Below, in pieces: positions 28,732-37,960 of a DNA stretch of 64,000 nt; the first letter of the stretch is position 1; each line of letters opens with the position of its first letter. Location: the NCBI GenBank assembly GCA_937920085.1, contig CALETE010000010.1:111637-175636 (forward strand), in the 5' to 3' direction. Source of the DNA: an uncultured Alphaproteobacteria bacterium. GTDB lineage: Bacteria; Pseudomonadota; Alphaproteobacteria; Caulobacterales; Caulobacteraceae. The position numbers and the translations under genes are program-made. The notes under the pieces are model-generated. The model saw only the letters and a list, made by a program, of their open reading frames with translations. It was not told the DNA's origin and ran no database searches.

Positions 28732-29700
28732 CTAGACCGGAACGATATCCGATGCGCTGTCTTCGCGCTTCCGACGCAATTCAATGAGCTTCACGCACCA
28801 GATTGAAATCTCGTAGAGCAGGATGATCGGCATAGCCAAAAGGGTCTGGCTGATGGGGTCCGGTGGCGTGACGACGGCCGCGACGATGAATATCCCCACA
28901 ATGGCGTATCGCCGTCCCTCTTTGAGCAGGTCTGAACTGACAATCCCCGCCATGCCCAGCAGGGTCAGCACCACCGGCAACTGAAAGCAGAGACCAAAAG
29001 CCAGCAGAAGCGTCGTCACCAGGGTCAGATAGTCAGAAACCTTAGGCAGCAATTCGACGGAAATCGCGCCCATTCCCGTGATCTGCTGGCTCAATGAGAA
29101 CCAGAGGACGAAGGGTAGGATCATGAAATAGACCAGCGCCGCCCCCATGCAAAACAGGGTCGGCGAAGCGATGAGGAAGGGCAAAAAGGCCTTTCGCTCC
29201 TGCTTGTAGAGGCCGGGTGCCACAAAGCCGTAAACCTGGGCAGCGAGAACTGGGAAGGTCACGACCACCGCCCCAAACCCCGACAGCTTCAGCTTGGTAA
29301 AAAAGAATTCCAGGGGCGCTGTAAAAATGAGCTTCAGGTTCTGGCCAGCGACGTTTGGCACTTCCTTCAGTCCGATTAAGGCAAGCAAAAGATCGAAGGG
29401 ACCGCCAGAGGCCTTATGGTTGGGCGGGGTCGGTTGCAGGTGCAGGAACTGCAAAATGCCGTCGACAAACCCCACATGGGGGCCCTGGGCTTCCGCCAGC
29501 TTTTGGGCAGCAAGGATCTGCGCCGCCACCTCATAGGGGTGAAGTAAAAGCGTATAGATCTGGGTAGACAGGGCGAAACAGAGCGCAAAGCCGACGGCTA
29601 GGGCTGCAACACACACGAATAGGCGTTGGCGCAGCTCGATCAAATGATCCAGCAAGGGCGCGCGGGACGCTTCGATATCATCATCCTTGGCGTCGCTCAC
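28732..29700 (-). CDS. tatC: Sec-independent translocase subunit TatC
   Basis: TatC is the membrane receptor for twin-arginine signal peptides on folded proteins. The 322-residue protein starts with the conserved cytoplasmic segment APLLDHLIELRQRL and has about six membrane helices. It is longer than E. coli TatC (258) because of an enlarged first periplasmic loop (about residues 55-110). It starts with GTG at 29700, overlapping the tatB stop (GTGA). DUF1501 and possibly the DUF885 protein in this window look like Tat substrates. Confidence 0.97.
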   Translation of the reverse strand: MSDAKDDDIEASRAPLLDHLIELRQRLFVCVAALAVGFALCFALSTQIYTLLLHPYEVAAQILAAQKLAEAQGPHVGFVDGILQFLHLQPTPPNHKASGGPFDLLLALIGLKEVPNVAGQNLKLIFTAPLEFFFTKLKLSGFGAVVVTFPVLAAQVYGFVAPGLYKQERKAFLPFLIASPTLFCMGAALVYFMILPFVLWFSLSQQITGMGAISVELLPKVSDYLTLVTTLLLAFGLCFQLPVVLTLLGMAGIVSSDLLKEGRRYAIVGIFIVAAVVTPPDPISQTLLAMPIILLYEISIWCVKLIELRRKREDSASDIVPV

Positions 29701-30185
29701 GAGGCAGATCCAGGCTTTGGCTTACGTTTTGCGCGGGGCTTTGGCGGGGTATCCGTCGTGGCCTTTTCAGCTGGCGGTTTCCGCTTTCTGGGCGGCTTTA
29801 CCGGCTGGGGGGCAACCTCCACCGTCATGGGCTCAACCGCCGACTCAATCTGATGGCTCATGGGGGGATGGAACTGGACCCCACCGGCTTGAAGACTATC
29901 GCCGATTTCGTTGAAAATCTGACTGACATCGCCCACAGAGTCATGCTGGGCCTGATCGAAAACTTGACCCTTGCGCATGGCCTCGACCTCGGCTCGCAGT
30001 TCATCAAGCTCAGACTGGCGGGCCATTTCGTCAAAGCTGGCGCGAAACTCCGCCGCCATACCCCGCAGCTTGCCGACAAATTGCCCGACGACCCGCAGCA
30101 TCTTTGGCAGGTCTTTCGGCCCCACGACCAGCAGGGCGACGACGGCGATCACGAGGTATTCAAGCCCACCAACGTCGGGAAGCAT
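29697..30185 (-). CDS. tatB: Twin-arginine translocase subunit TatB
   Basis: TatB works with TatC in signal-peptide binding. The 162-residue protein has the family layout: an N-terminal helix (GGLEYLVIAVVALLVVGPKD), an amphipathic helix with charged repeats (about 25-75), and a basic, proline-rich tail ending PRAKRKPKPGSAS. The conserved glycine-proline hinge is VVGPKDLP. It follows tatA by 50 bp and overlaps tatC by 4 nt. Confidence 0.95.
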   Translation of the reverse strand: MLPDVGGLEYLVIAVVALLVVGPKDLPKMLRVVGQFVGKLRGMAAEFRASFDEMARQSELDELRAEVEAMRKGQVFDQAQHDSVGDVSQIFNEIGDSLQAGGVQFHPPMSHQIESAVEPMTVEVAPQPVKPPRKRKPPAEKATTDTPPKPRAKRKPKPGSAS

Positions 30186-30235
30186 GCCCTGGTCCTAAAA
30201 CTAAGCCCCGTCAAAGTGGCGAGGAAAAACGAAAT

Positions 30236-30433
30236 TCAGCTGCGAGCTTCGTCTTTTTTGGCTTCCACAGCGGCCGACTCCGTGGGGGCCGGCTCGTCCT
30301 TCAGACCGTCTCTAAAGGCCTTGATACCCTTGGCTGCATCGCCCATGACCCCAGACAGCTTGCCCTTGCCACCAAAAAACAGCAGAGCGACCACAGCCAC
30401 CAGCAGCCAGTGAATAGGTTGAAAAGCGCCCAT
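30236..30433 (-). CDS. tatA: Twin-arginine translocase subunit TatA
   Basis: TatA oligomerises to form the Tat translocation path. The 65-residue protein begins MGAFQPIHWLLVAVVALLFF, then the FGGKGKLS hinge and amphipathic helix, and a short acidic tail. I chose ATG 30431-30433 because TAGGAG is upstream; a longer frame to 30493 lacks support. It is the first gene of tatA-tatB-tatC, 87 bp after scpB on the same strand. Confidence 0.95.
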   Translation of the reverse strand: MGAFQPIHWLLVAVVALLFFGGKGKLSGVMGDAAKGIKAFRDGLKDEPAPTESAAVEAKKDEARS

Positions 30434-30520
30434 AACTTGAACTCCTAATCGCGCACCGCTGCGCGAGCCGAACCTGCATATAGTCCCTTGCACCCGGCTG
30501 CGCCAAGCGACCGTCCGTCT

Positions 30521-31210
30521 TTAGTTGAGGCTGACGTCTTCTGCGAGGAAATCCGTATGGAATTCAGGCGCCGAGCCATCGTCATCTAGCGGATCCTCGT
30601 CTGTCACCTCCCCCATGGGATTGGGAACAGAAAAATCTGCCGGGATATCGAGGCTGAGCAAGCCCGCAGCCTTCATTTCCGCCATGCCCGGAAGATCGGC
30701 CAAACTGCCCAAACCATAATGCTCTAGGAAAATATCCGTCGTCCCAAAGGTCACCGGACGACCAGGCGTCCGACGCCGCCCCCGCATGCGCACGAGGCCA
30801 AGCTCTAGCAGGACATCCAGGGTTCCCCGACTGGCCTGAACCCCACGCACGGCTTCAATCTCCGCGCGGGTCACTGGCTGGTGATAGGCAATGATGGCGA
30901 GGGTTTCCTGGGCAGCCTTTGACAGACGGCGGGGCTCGTCGCGCTCTTCGGTCATCAGAAAGCCGAGATCTTCGGCCGTCTGGAATCGCCAGCGATCGGC
31001 GACGCAGACCAGTTCGACCCCCCTACCTACATAACGCTGGACCAAAGTTGCGACGCCGGCCTCCACATCAGATTTTTCGGGCAGGCGCTTGGCCAGATCA
31101 TCCAGGCTCAAGGGGCCCGCCGCAGCAAACAGCAGGGCTTCAATCCGCCGCTCAGTATCAGCTGGATCCGGGGGCGAGATCTCGTCATCGGCTATGTGGT
31201 CTTCGGTCAT
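30521..31210 (-). CDS. scpB: Segregation and condensation protein B
   Basis: ScpB is the winged-helix partner (kite subunit) of the SMC-ScpAB chromosome-organising complex. The 229-residue protein has the family core IEALLFAAAGPLSLDDLAKRL at the start and the second winged helix TLAIIAYHQPVTRAEIEAVRG near the centre. The C-terminus is acidic. Its ATG overlaps the scpA stop by 4 nt (ATGA). Confidence 0.95.
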   Translation of the reverse strand: MTEDHIADDEISPPDPADTERRIEALLFAAAGPLSLDDLAKRLPEKSDVEAGVATLVQRYVGRGVELVCVADRWRFQTAEDLGFLMTEERDEPRRLSKAAQETLAIIAYHQPVTRAEIEAVRGVQASRGTLDVLLELGLVRMRGRRRTPGRPVTFGTTDIFLEHYGLGSLADLPGMAEMKAAGLLSLDIPADFSVPNPMGEVTDEDPLDDDGSAPEFHTDFLAEDVSLN

Positions 31211-32019
31211 GCCAAGCTCACTCGACGGGCGCGCAAGTAGATGTCAGCGAAAGCTTCAAGCTGGCGAGCTTCCATCGCCCCTTCTTTCACCAATTCCAGG
31301 CCAGCCGACAGGGTCGAGGCAACGAAAGATGCCCGGCTCGGTCCCTCTCCCTTTTCCGATACGGTGGGGGCTAGGCCCTCGAGGGCGGTCCACCGAGACA
31401 TATCCGGCAGCAGGTCGCGCAATCGCTCGCGGGCGGCCTCCAGGGGATAGGCTTGGGGCGGCGCGGGGCGATAGGTATGCACCTGCTCCTTTCGCCGCTG
31501 GGCGATATAGGCGCTCATCAGGCTATAGAGATCACCCTCCAGACGGGTGGACGGAATAATAACAATGGCTTGAGGATCGCCGCGCATGAAGACGTCCCGG
31601 CCTAAATGCGGTCCATTTTTCAGAGTCTCAGCTGCCTTACGCATGGCGTCTAGCTTGGCCAAACGAAACGCCAATTGCGCAGCGAGGTCCTCGGCCTCTG
31701 GTTCCTCGGCCTTGGGGCGCTCTGGCTTCGGCAAAAGCAACCGCGACTTCAGATAGGCAAGCCACGCGGCCATCACCAGATAGTCCGCAGCGAGGCTGAA
31801 TCTTTGGGCGCTCAGCTTCTGAATAAAGGCCAGGTACTGTTCGGCGAGTTTGGTCACTGACAGCTTAAGGAGATCGACTTTCTGGCTCCGGGCCAGGGCT
31901 AGAAGCACATGAAGCGGGCCCTCATATCCGTCTAGATCCAAGATCAACGACTCGCCATCGTCAGCTGCATTACGAGCAGCGGTAAAGTCCAGATTTGGCT
32001 GAAACTGACCTAGGCCCAT
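31207..32019 (-). CDS. scpA: Segregation and condensation protein A
   Basis: ScpA is the kleisin that bridges the SMC heads. The 270-residue protein shows the family N-terminus DLDGYEGPLHVLLALARSQK (about 27-46), where YEGPLDLLL-type sequence contacts SMC. A helical middle and a C-terminal winged-helix end (ASTLSAGLELVKEGAMEARQ) follow. Its start lies inside the 3' end of nagZ (10-nt overlap), and it overlaps scpB by 4 nt. smc itself is not in the window. Confidence 0.94.
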   Translation of the reverse strand: MGLGQFQPNLDFTAARNAADDGESLILDLDGYEGPLHVLLALARSQKVDLLKLSVTKLAEQYLAFIQKLSAQRFSLAADYLVMAAWLAYLKSRLLLPKPERPKAEEPEAEDLAAQLAFRLAKLDAMRKAAETLKNGPHLGRDVFMRGDPQAIVIIPSTRLEGDLYSLMSAYIAQRRKEQVHTYRPAPPQAYPLEAARERLRDLLPDMSRWTALEGLAPTVSEKGEGPSRASFVASTLSAGLELVKEGAMEARQLEAFADIYLRARRVSLA

Positions 32020-33032
32020 TGGCCATCAAAGGCCGCGTCAAAGCGCGCCCTTCCCTCTTCGAGATCAAACGGTTCGCGGACACGCGCCAGACGCCCCAGA
32101 GCTGACTTGGCCCTCTGAGCGGCGCGCCCGGCAAGCATCTTGGTGCCCGCAATCACCCCCTGCATCTCCGCCATATCCCCATTGCAATGCAGGACAACAT
32201 CACAGCCCGCGGCAAGACTCGCCCGCGCCCTTTGGGAGAAGTCTCCGCTCAGGGCCTTCATGGAAAGATCGTCGCTCATCAACAGACCGTCAAAGCCGAT
32301 GGCACCCCGCACGACGTCTTGAATGGCCCTGCGAGAGGTTGTCGCCGGTCGCTTGGGGTCGATCGCTGCGAAGATAACGTGGGCTGTCATCGCCATGGGC
32401 ATGTCCGACATCACACGAAAGGGTGCGAAGTCCCGGGTATCAAGCGCCTCATAGGTCGCATCGACAATCGGAAGGTCGAGATGGCTGTCGGTCCTGGCCC
32501 GCCCATGACCTGGTATGTGTTTGATGACAGGCAAGACACCGCCTGCAATCAGCCCTTCGCAGGCCGCACGGCCTAAGGCGGCGACATCTTCGGGCGTCGT
32601 CCCATAAGCCCGATCGCCAATCACGTCGTGAGCACCGGGGATCGGAACGTCAAGAACGGGCACGCAGTCAACATTGATCCCAAGGGCCGATAGATCATGT
32701 GCCAAAAGCCGCCCCCCCAGCCGCGTGATCTCTCGGCGAAAGAGAGGATCATTCGCAGGCAGGTCGCCATAGGCTCGCCCCGGTGGATAACGCCGCCAGT
32801 GTGGTGGCCCAAGGCGGGCAACCCGACCGCCTTCCTGGTCTATGAGGATCGGGGCATCCGAGCGACCGACGGCGTCTCGCAAGGCCGCCGTCAGCGCCAC
32901 GACCTGATCGGGCGTGTCGACATTCCGCTTGAAGAGGATAAATCCCCAAGGCTGAACCTCCCGGAAGAAGGCGACTTCTTCCGGCGTAAGGGTCAGCCCC
33001 TTGCACCCCAATATGGCGGCGTGAACGCTCAA
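32010..33032 (-). CDS. nagZ: Beta-N-acetylhexosaminidase NagZ
   Basis: NagZ removes N-acetylglucosamine from anhydromuropeptides during cell-wall recycling. The 340-residue glycoside hydrolase family 3 barrel has LIDQEGGRVARL (63-74), the acid/base motif KHIPGHG (171-177, H176), and the nucleophile motif SDDLSM (253-258). It starts with TTG at 33032, which overlaps the stop of the SPOR-domain gene (TTGA), so translation coupling is likely. It also overlaps scpA by 10 nt. Confidence 0.95.
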   Translation of the reverse strand: MSVHAAILGCKGLTLTPEEVAFFREVQPWGFILFKRNVDTPDQVVALTAALRDAVGRSDAPILIDQEGGRVARLGPPHWRRYPPGRAYGDLPANDPLFRREITRLGGRLLAHDLSALGINVDCVPVLDVPIPGAHDVIGDRAYGTTPEDVAALGRAACEGLIAGGVLPVIKHIPGHGRARTDSHLDLPIVDATYEALDTRDFAPFRVMSDMPMAMTAHVIFAAIDPKRPATTSRRAIQDVVRGAIGFDGLLMSDDLSMKALSGDFSQRARASLAAGCDVVLHCNGDMAEMQGVIAGTKMLAGRAAQRAKSALGRLARVREPFDLEEGRARFDAAFDGQWA

Positions 33033-34003
33033 TTCACGAAGCAGTTTTTACCGGCGGCCTTGAGTTGATTGCAGAACGCCGTCGCCGCTTCCCGACTGGC
33101 AAACCCTGTGACCGTGGTCCGATAGAGAGTCGCACCGCCCTTATCGACAGCCTCGACCTTCTTGCCCTTGCCGACCGCTGCTCCCGGCGCAATTTTAGCA
33201 GCATCATTCCAACCCTTGTCCGCCAGGGCCTGGGACGAAAACGCCCCAATCTGGACCGAAGCCGCTCCGGGGGATGCTGCCTTTGCCGGCGTCTGTGGCT
33301 CAGCCTTGGTTTCCGCAGGTTTGACGACTTTTGCTGGCGAGGTTTTTGCGGGAGGTGCTGCGACCACCGTTGATTTGGCGGCAGACGGCGCAACCGGCGC
33401 TGGTTTTACCGGGGTCGAGGTCGGCTTAACGGCGACCGCAACGGGCTTTTGCGCCGGGGCTTGCACCACGACTGGGGCTGGCTTGGTCTGGCTAAGCACC
33501 ACCACGGGGGCCGGCTTTGGCGCAACCGGCTTGGTGACCGGTGCAACGGCCCCAACCGCAGGTTTGAAGGCGGGAGGTGCGCCCGAACCCGCCATGGCTG
33601 AGGCAGCTAACTGAGGCTGAACAGGCGCAGGGGCCGGAACCAGATCCGCGCGCGCCTGCGGCTGTTCCGGGGGGGGCGTAAAGTTAGGCGCGGCGGGGAG
33701 AGGCTGGCCTTCGGGTTGCTGGTAGATTTGCAATCCGCGCGCGGGGTCTTCTGGTTGGTCCCCGGCAGGTGGCGCGACCTTCATGGCCTCCACGGGCTTA
33801 CCCACCATTGGCGCTGGGCCAGAAACTCGACCGAAACCCGAGCGCAGAATGACCACAATGCCCACGACCAAGAGGAACAGGATCCCAGCACTGACAAAGA
33901 GCATCATCGGCATGGGCGCGCGACCACGGACCGGACGACGGGCATCAAAGGTCAAGGGCTCTTCTGGAGGAGGCAAATAGGCACCACGATCAGAATTGGG
34001 CAT
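33029..34003 (-). CDS. ftsN: FtsN-like SPOR domain division protein
   Basis: The 324-residue protein has a short cytoplasmic start, one membrane helix (about 32-54), a long Pro/Ala/Val/Lys-rich periplasmic linker (60-245) and a C-terminal SPOR domain (about 248-324, ASVQIGAFSSQALADKGW ...). This is FtsN architecture; SPOR binds denuded septal glycan. The location near nagZ, scpAB, tat and dipM matches my recollection of the Caulobacter ftsN region. The start at ATG 34001-34003 has GGAG upstream; an in-frame GTG at 34021 is less likely. C-terminal C315 and C321 may form a disulfide. Confidence 0.85.
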   Translation of the reverse strand: MPNSDRGAYLPPPEEPLTFDARRPVRGRAPMPMMLFVSAGILFLLVVGIVVILRSGFGRVSGPAPMVGKPVEAMKVAPPAGDQPEDPARGLQIYQQPEGQPLPAAPNFTPPPEQPQARADLVPAPAPVQPQLAASAMAGSGAPPAFKPAVGAVAPVTKPVAPKPAPVVVLSQTKPAPVVVQAPAQKPVAVAVKPTSTPVKPAPVAPSAAKSTVVAAPPAKTSPAKVVKPAETKAEPQTPAKAASPGAASVQIGAFSSQALADKGWNDAAKIAPGAAVGKGKKVEAVDKGGATLYRTTVTGFASREAATAFCNQLKAAGKNCFVN

Positions 34004-34100
34004 GGGAGGCTCCGAAGTCACGGACCATGCGAATCACAAACCCGCACAGCGTTGCGCGACTTTACCGTTCCTCAGGGTACCTTCGCACCCTCCGATGGGA

Positions 34101-35270
34101 TTAGTTCCACACATCTAGCTGGAATAACTTGCGGTGCTCCTCGATGGCGAAGCGATCGGTCATGCCTGCGATATAGTCACAGACTACCCGGCCGCGCCCA
34201 GCAGGGTCCCGGTTCTGAGCCCTAGCGAACCATTCTGTGGGCATGACATCGGGCTCAGACATGAACAGCTGAAACATCTCGGCCAGAATGCGACGGGCCT
34301 GGCTACGGGTCCGATTGACCCGCCAGTGGCGGTACATCCGGCTATGTAGGAACTCGCGAAGGGCACCTAAGTCCTCCAGCATCTCGCGGGAAAAGGCTAC
34401 GATTGCGTGATCCAGGCCTCGCACAGCCTCGGGGGAGTCGACCTTAGCCTCTATGACCCTCCGGCCGGTTTCGGCGATCACGTCATCAGCCATGGCTCCA
34501 ATCATCCGCCGCACGGCCTCCATGCGGACGATATTGGGATCAAGGTCGGGAAATTCCTGGAAGACACCAAACAAGATCGGCCCGATCAGCGGCACGTCCA
34601 GCAGTTCTTTCAGGTGGAAAATGCCCGCAGCGACGCCATCGTCCACATCATGATTGTTGTAGGCGATGTCATCGGCCAGAGCCGCGGTCTGCGCTTCGGC
34701 AGAGGCCCAGCCACCGAGGGCTAGGTCGTAGCCCTTATCGAAGTCCACAACCGCCTTCCAGGACGGCCTGGACAGCTTATCGGTCACAGGGCCATTGTGC
34801 TTGATAATGCCCTCGAGGGTTTCCCAAGTCAGATTCATACCGTCCCAGCGGGGATAGCGACGCTCAAGCTTGGTCACCACCCGGAAGGTCTGAACATTGT
34901 GATCAAAGCCGCCAAAGGCCTCCATCTGATTATCCAGCTCGTCCTCCCCGGCATGGCCAAAGGGGGGATGGCCCAGGTCGTGGGCTAGGGCGATAGTTTC
35001 AGCAAGGTCGGCCTCCAGCCCCATGGCTGTGGCCAAGGTTCGCGCCACCTGGGCCACTTCCAAGGAATGGGTCAGGCGGGTCCGGTAATGATCGCCTTCA
35101 TGGGCCACAAAGACTTGGGTTTTTTCTTTCAGCCTCCGGAAGGCCGTTGAATGAATAATTCGGTCGCGGTCGCGGGCAAAGGGGGTGCGAGTCCGGCTTT
35201 CGGGCTCGTCGATCCTTCGACCCCGGGACTTGGCGGCATCTTCAGCGAACGGGGCACGGGGCGTGATCAT
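34101..35270 (-). CDS. dgt: Deoxyguanosinetriphosphate triphosphohydrolase-like protein
   Basis: Dgt-like enzymes split dNTPs into nucleoside and triphosphate. The 389-residue protein has the HD-domain metal site: H in RLTHSLEVAQVAR, HD in ALAHDLGHPPFGHAGED, and a later D in DDIAYNNHDVDDG. It is of the common shorter type rather than E. coli Dgt. The start is ATG 35268-35270 with AGGA upstream. It is divergent from erpA (82 bp), and ftsN follows 97 bp downstream. Confidence 0.94.
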   Translation of the reverse strand: MITPRAPFAEDAAKSRGRRIDEPESRTRTPFARDRDRIIHSTAFRRLKEKTQVFVAHEGDHYRTRLTHSLEVAQVARTLATAMGLEADLAETIALAHDLGHPPFGHAGEDELDNQMEAFGGFDHNVQTFRVVTKLERRYPRWDGMNLTWETLEGIIKHNGPVTDKLSRPSWKAVVDFDKGYDLALGGWASAEAQTAALADDIAYNNHDVDDGVAAGIFHLKELLDVPLIGPILFGVFQEFPDLDPNIVRMEAVRRMIGAMADDVIAETGRRVIEAKVDSPEAVRGLDHAIVAFSREMLEDLGALREFLHSRMYRHWRVNRTRSQARRILAEMFQLFMSEPDVMPTEWFARAQNRDPAGRGRVVCDYIAGMTDRFAIEEHRKLFQLDVWN

Positions 35271-35352
35271 TCAATCCTGCACAAATGAAATTGACCCCTT
35301 GGATAGGTCTACATAGGCACTCATATAGGCTATAGGTGAAAATATCGAAGCC

Positions 35353-35685
35353 ATGACCCAACCAGATCTTACCCTGTCCTCGGCCGCAGCCAAGCAGATC
35401 GCCACCATCGGTGCGACTGAGGGGCGGTCGCTCATGCTCCGTGTCGCGGTGGAAGGTGGCGGTTGTTCAGGCTTTCAGTACCTCTTCGACCTGGTCGACA
35501 GCGCCAATCCCGACGACATTCGGGTCGAGCGCGATGGTGCCGCTGCCTTGGTGGACGAAATGAGCCTCGTCCTGCTCAAGGGCTCAGAAATCGATTTTGT
35601 CGACGAACTGGCTGGGGCGGAATTCAAGGTCCGCAACCCGAATGCAAAATCTAGCTGCGGCTGCGGCGTGAGCTTCTCGATCTAA
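35353..35685 (+). CDS. erpA: Iron-sulfur cluster insertion protein ErpA
   Basis: ErpA is an A-type carrier that delivers 4Fe-4S clusters to targets such as isoprenoid enzymes and respiratory proteins. The 110-residue protein has all three ligands: C38 in GGGCSGFQY and C102/C104 in SSCGCGVSF. The form of the segment around C38 favours ErpA over IscA, but the two are close. The gene is monocistronic between dgt (divergent) and the ATP12 gene (convergent). Confidence 0.9.
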   Translation: MTQPDLTLSSAAAKQIATIGATEGRSLMLRVAVEGGGCSGFQYLFDLVDSANPDDIRVERDGAAALVDEMSLVLLKGSEIDFVDELAGAEFKVRNPNAKSSCGCGVSFSI

Positions 35686-35710
35686 TTTGCCACCCTGGGC
35701 AAGGGTTCGA

Positions 35711-36442
35711 TTAAGACCTTAACGCCTCAAACCACCGTCCGAGCATCTGGGCCTCCAAGGCTAGCCGCGCCGTGCGCTCAGCGGCCTCTTCGTCAATGCC
35801 CCACTTTTCCTCTTGGAAGGCTTCATCGACCCGGCTGAGGGCGTAGGCGTCTTCCCCCGTCAACCAGCCCCGCGCCAGGGCCAGGGTGAGGATCGCAGAC
35901 CCAAACAGGGGCGCGCCGAAGGCCAGGCCAGCTAGGCCGAAATCATTATGATCGAGTGCCAGGGCCTTTACCCCCGCCAAGGTCGTTTCCGGTTGGGCTT
36001 GATGGCGAATGCCAGCAGCGCGGACGAAGGCGAGACCAAGCTCGGATTCGGCGCGGGTGAGAACAGGCTCCCACGCCTCTGTCTGACGGGCCACGAGAGT
36101 GCTTGGTGCCTCGGCGAAATAGCAGATCAGATCGGACCCGGCATAGTCGGCAAACTGCTGGGCCACCTGATCCCGGACAGGAGGGATGGCTTCCAAGGCC
36201 GTGAAGCCCAAACGGCTAGCGTTCATACCGGCAAGCTCTATGAACTCCCCCTGCCCGGCCCACTCATCTGCCATCATCTGGGCGAGGGCCTGGGTGGGCG
36301 CGGTCAGCTTGGCACCCTTGGACGAGCGGGGGCTACGGCCGTCCAATAGGACCTGATAGCCGACCTCGCCCGCCTCGATGGTCACGGCAGAATAGAATCG
36401 CTTGGGCTTTTCTCCCGGTTCGTGAAATCCTCTTTGCGCCAC
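35711..36442 (-). CDS. ATP12-type chaperone for F1 ATP synthase assembly
   Basis: ATP12 proteins bind the F1 alpha subunit during assembly; bacterial members occur in Alphaproteobacteria. The 243-residue protein has KPKRFYSAVTIEAGEVGYQV near the start, the LLDGRSPRSSKG loop, the LICYFAEAPSTLVARQ segment, and an all-helical C-terminus with AAERTARLALEAQMLGRWFE. No ATP synthase gene is in the window. It is divergent from the DUF1800-DUF1501 pair. Confidence 0.93.
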   Translation of the reverse strand: MAQRGFHEPGEKPKRFYSAVTIEAGEVGYQVLLDGRSPRSSKGAKLTAPTQALAQMMADEWAGQGEFIELAGMNASRLGFTALEAIPPVRDQVAQQFADYAGSDLICYFAEAPSTLVARQTEAWEPVLTRAESELGLAFVRAAGIRHQAQPETTLAGVKALALDHNDFGLAGLAFGAPLFGSAILTLALARGWLTGEDAYALSRVDEAFQEEKWGIDEEAAERTARLALEAQMLGRWFEALRS

Positions 36443-36523
36443 GCGACATCCTCCGATCCGACAAAATCCGGACCTATTGAGATGGGAATGAAGGTTCAGC
36501 GCGATTTAGGCAAGGAGCCAACC

Positions 36524-37960
36524 ATGGCCGACAGAGACCTTGAAGCAGCAATAGCCCTGACGAGGTTCGGACTGGGTGCGCGCCCAGGTGAATTGGCGCG
36601 GGTGCGGTCCAATCCAAAGGCTTGGCTACTGGATCAGATTCGCAAGGAAGGAGCCGATCAGCCCCAGGCCAATCCCGCAACGACACAGCAGCGTATTGCC
36701 GAGTTCCGAGACTACGGTGAAGCCAAGAAACAGGCGAAATACGCCAAGGCTAATGGCGAAACCCCTGCTGAATACGACCCGGTCAAAATGGCCCAAAAGC
36801 AGATTCGAGAAGAAACCGGCGGCGACTTTGCTGCTAGGGCACAGCTGGGTGCCACCACTGATGCTGGATTTCGCGAGCGGTGGACCCTGTTTTGGGCAAA
36901 CCATTTTACGATCAGCGCCACAAAGTTAGCCACAGCGACGGTTGTCGGGCCTTTCGAGCAAGAGGCCATCCGCCCACACGTCTTCGGCCCATTCGCGACA
37001 CTTTTGGGAGCGGCAGAGACGCACCCGGCCATGCTCCTTTATCTGGATCAGGCCCAGTCCATTGGTCCCGACAGTCCAGCCGCCAACTTCCTGCGCCGAC
37101 CACCGGCCATGGGGGTTGGCCAAATCGACGTGCCCAAGCGGACACGCGGCGTCGGCTTGAACGAAAACCTCGCCCGCGAAATTCTTGAATTGCACACCGT
37201 CGGCGTGGACGGCGGCTATAGCCAGGCCGATGTGACCGAATTCGCCCGGGCTATGACGGGTCTATCTGTCGGCGGACTTCGCGAAGGCCCAGCGACCATC
37301 GGCGCACCCGTGTTCCGTCCGCAGGCTCATGAGCCGGGCCCCCGGACCGTAATGGGCACACGCTATCCTTCCGGCGGCAAAGAGCAGGCTGGCGCCATCC
37401 TCGCTGACCTTGCCGCCAAGCCGCAGACTGCCCGATTCATTTGCGGCAAGATCGCTCGACATTTTATCGCCGATGATCCGCCGCAAGGCCTCATTGAGCG
37501 CCTAACCCAGGCGTGGATGTCGACGAACGGAGATCTGGGCACGGTGGCTGCGACGCTTATTTCAGCGCCTGAAGCCTGGGATCGGCGACCTGCAAAGTTC
37601 AAAACGCCCTATGAATTTCTCATCTCCAGCTGGCGCGCGGCGGGGGGTAGCCCCAAGGACATCGCCGTCCTGGCACCGACCTTGACCGCCTTAGGACAGA
37701 AACCGTTTTCGCCCCCCTCCCCCAAGGGATGGTCAGATGATGCCATGTCCTGGGCGGCACCCGACGCGATCGTCAAACGCATGGCCTGGGCTCAAAAATT
37801 CGCAGACCGCGCCACAGCAGACCGCGATCCTAATATCCTGGCGGCAGAGGCCCTGGGCGCACAACTGCAACCGGCCACGGCCACGATGATTGCCCGTGCA
37901 GAAAGCCGCCCCGAGGGCCTGGCCATACTGCTGATGAGTCCGGAGTTTCAACGTCGATGA
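36524..37960 (+). CDS. DUF1800 family protein
   Basis: The 478-residue protein is of the DUF1800 family: an N-terminal LTRFGLGARPGEL, the central FWANHF motif, and LNENLAREILELHTVGVDG, all typical. DUF1800 genes are almost always next to DUF1501 genes, as here (ATGA overlap). The function is not established; export or envelope roles have been suggested. I chose ATG 36524-36526 because AAGGAG precedes it; the frame is open further upstream to 36422. I see no clear signal peptide. Confidence 0.93.
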   Translation: MADRDLEAAIALTRFGLGARPGELARVRSNPKAWLLDQIRKEGADQPQANPATTQQRIAEFRDYGEAKKQAKYAKANGETPAEYDPVKMAQKQIREETGGDFAARAQLGATTDAGFRERWTLFWANHFTISATKLATATVVGPFEQEAIRPHVFGPFATLLGAAETHPAMLLYLDQAQSIGPDSPAANFLRRPPAMGVGQIDVPKRTRGVGLNENLAREILELHTVGVDGGYSQADVTEFARAMTGLSVGGLREGPATIGAPVFRPQAHEPGPRTVMGTRYPSGGKEQAGAILADLAAKPQTARFICGKIARHFIADDPPQGLIERLTQAWMSTNGDLGTVAATLISAPEAWDRRPAKFKTPYEFLISSWRAAGGSPKDIAVLAPTLTALGQKPFSPPSPKGWSDDAMSWAAPDAIVKRMAWAQKFADRATADRDPNILAAEALGAQLQPATATMIARAESRPEGLAILLMSPEFQRR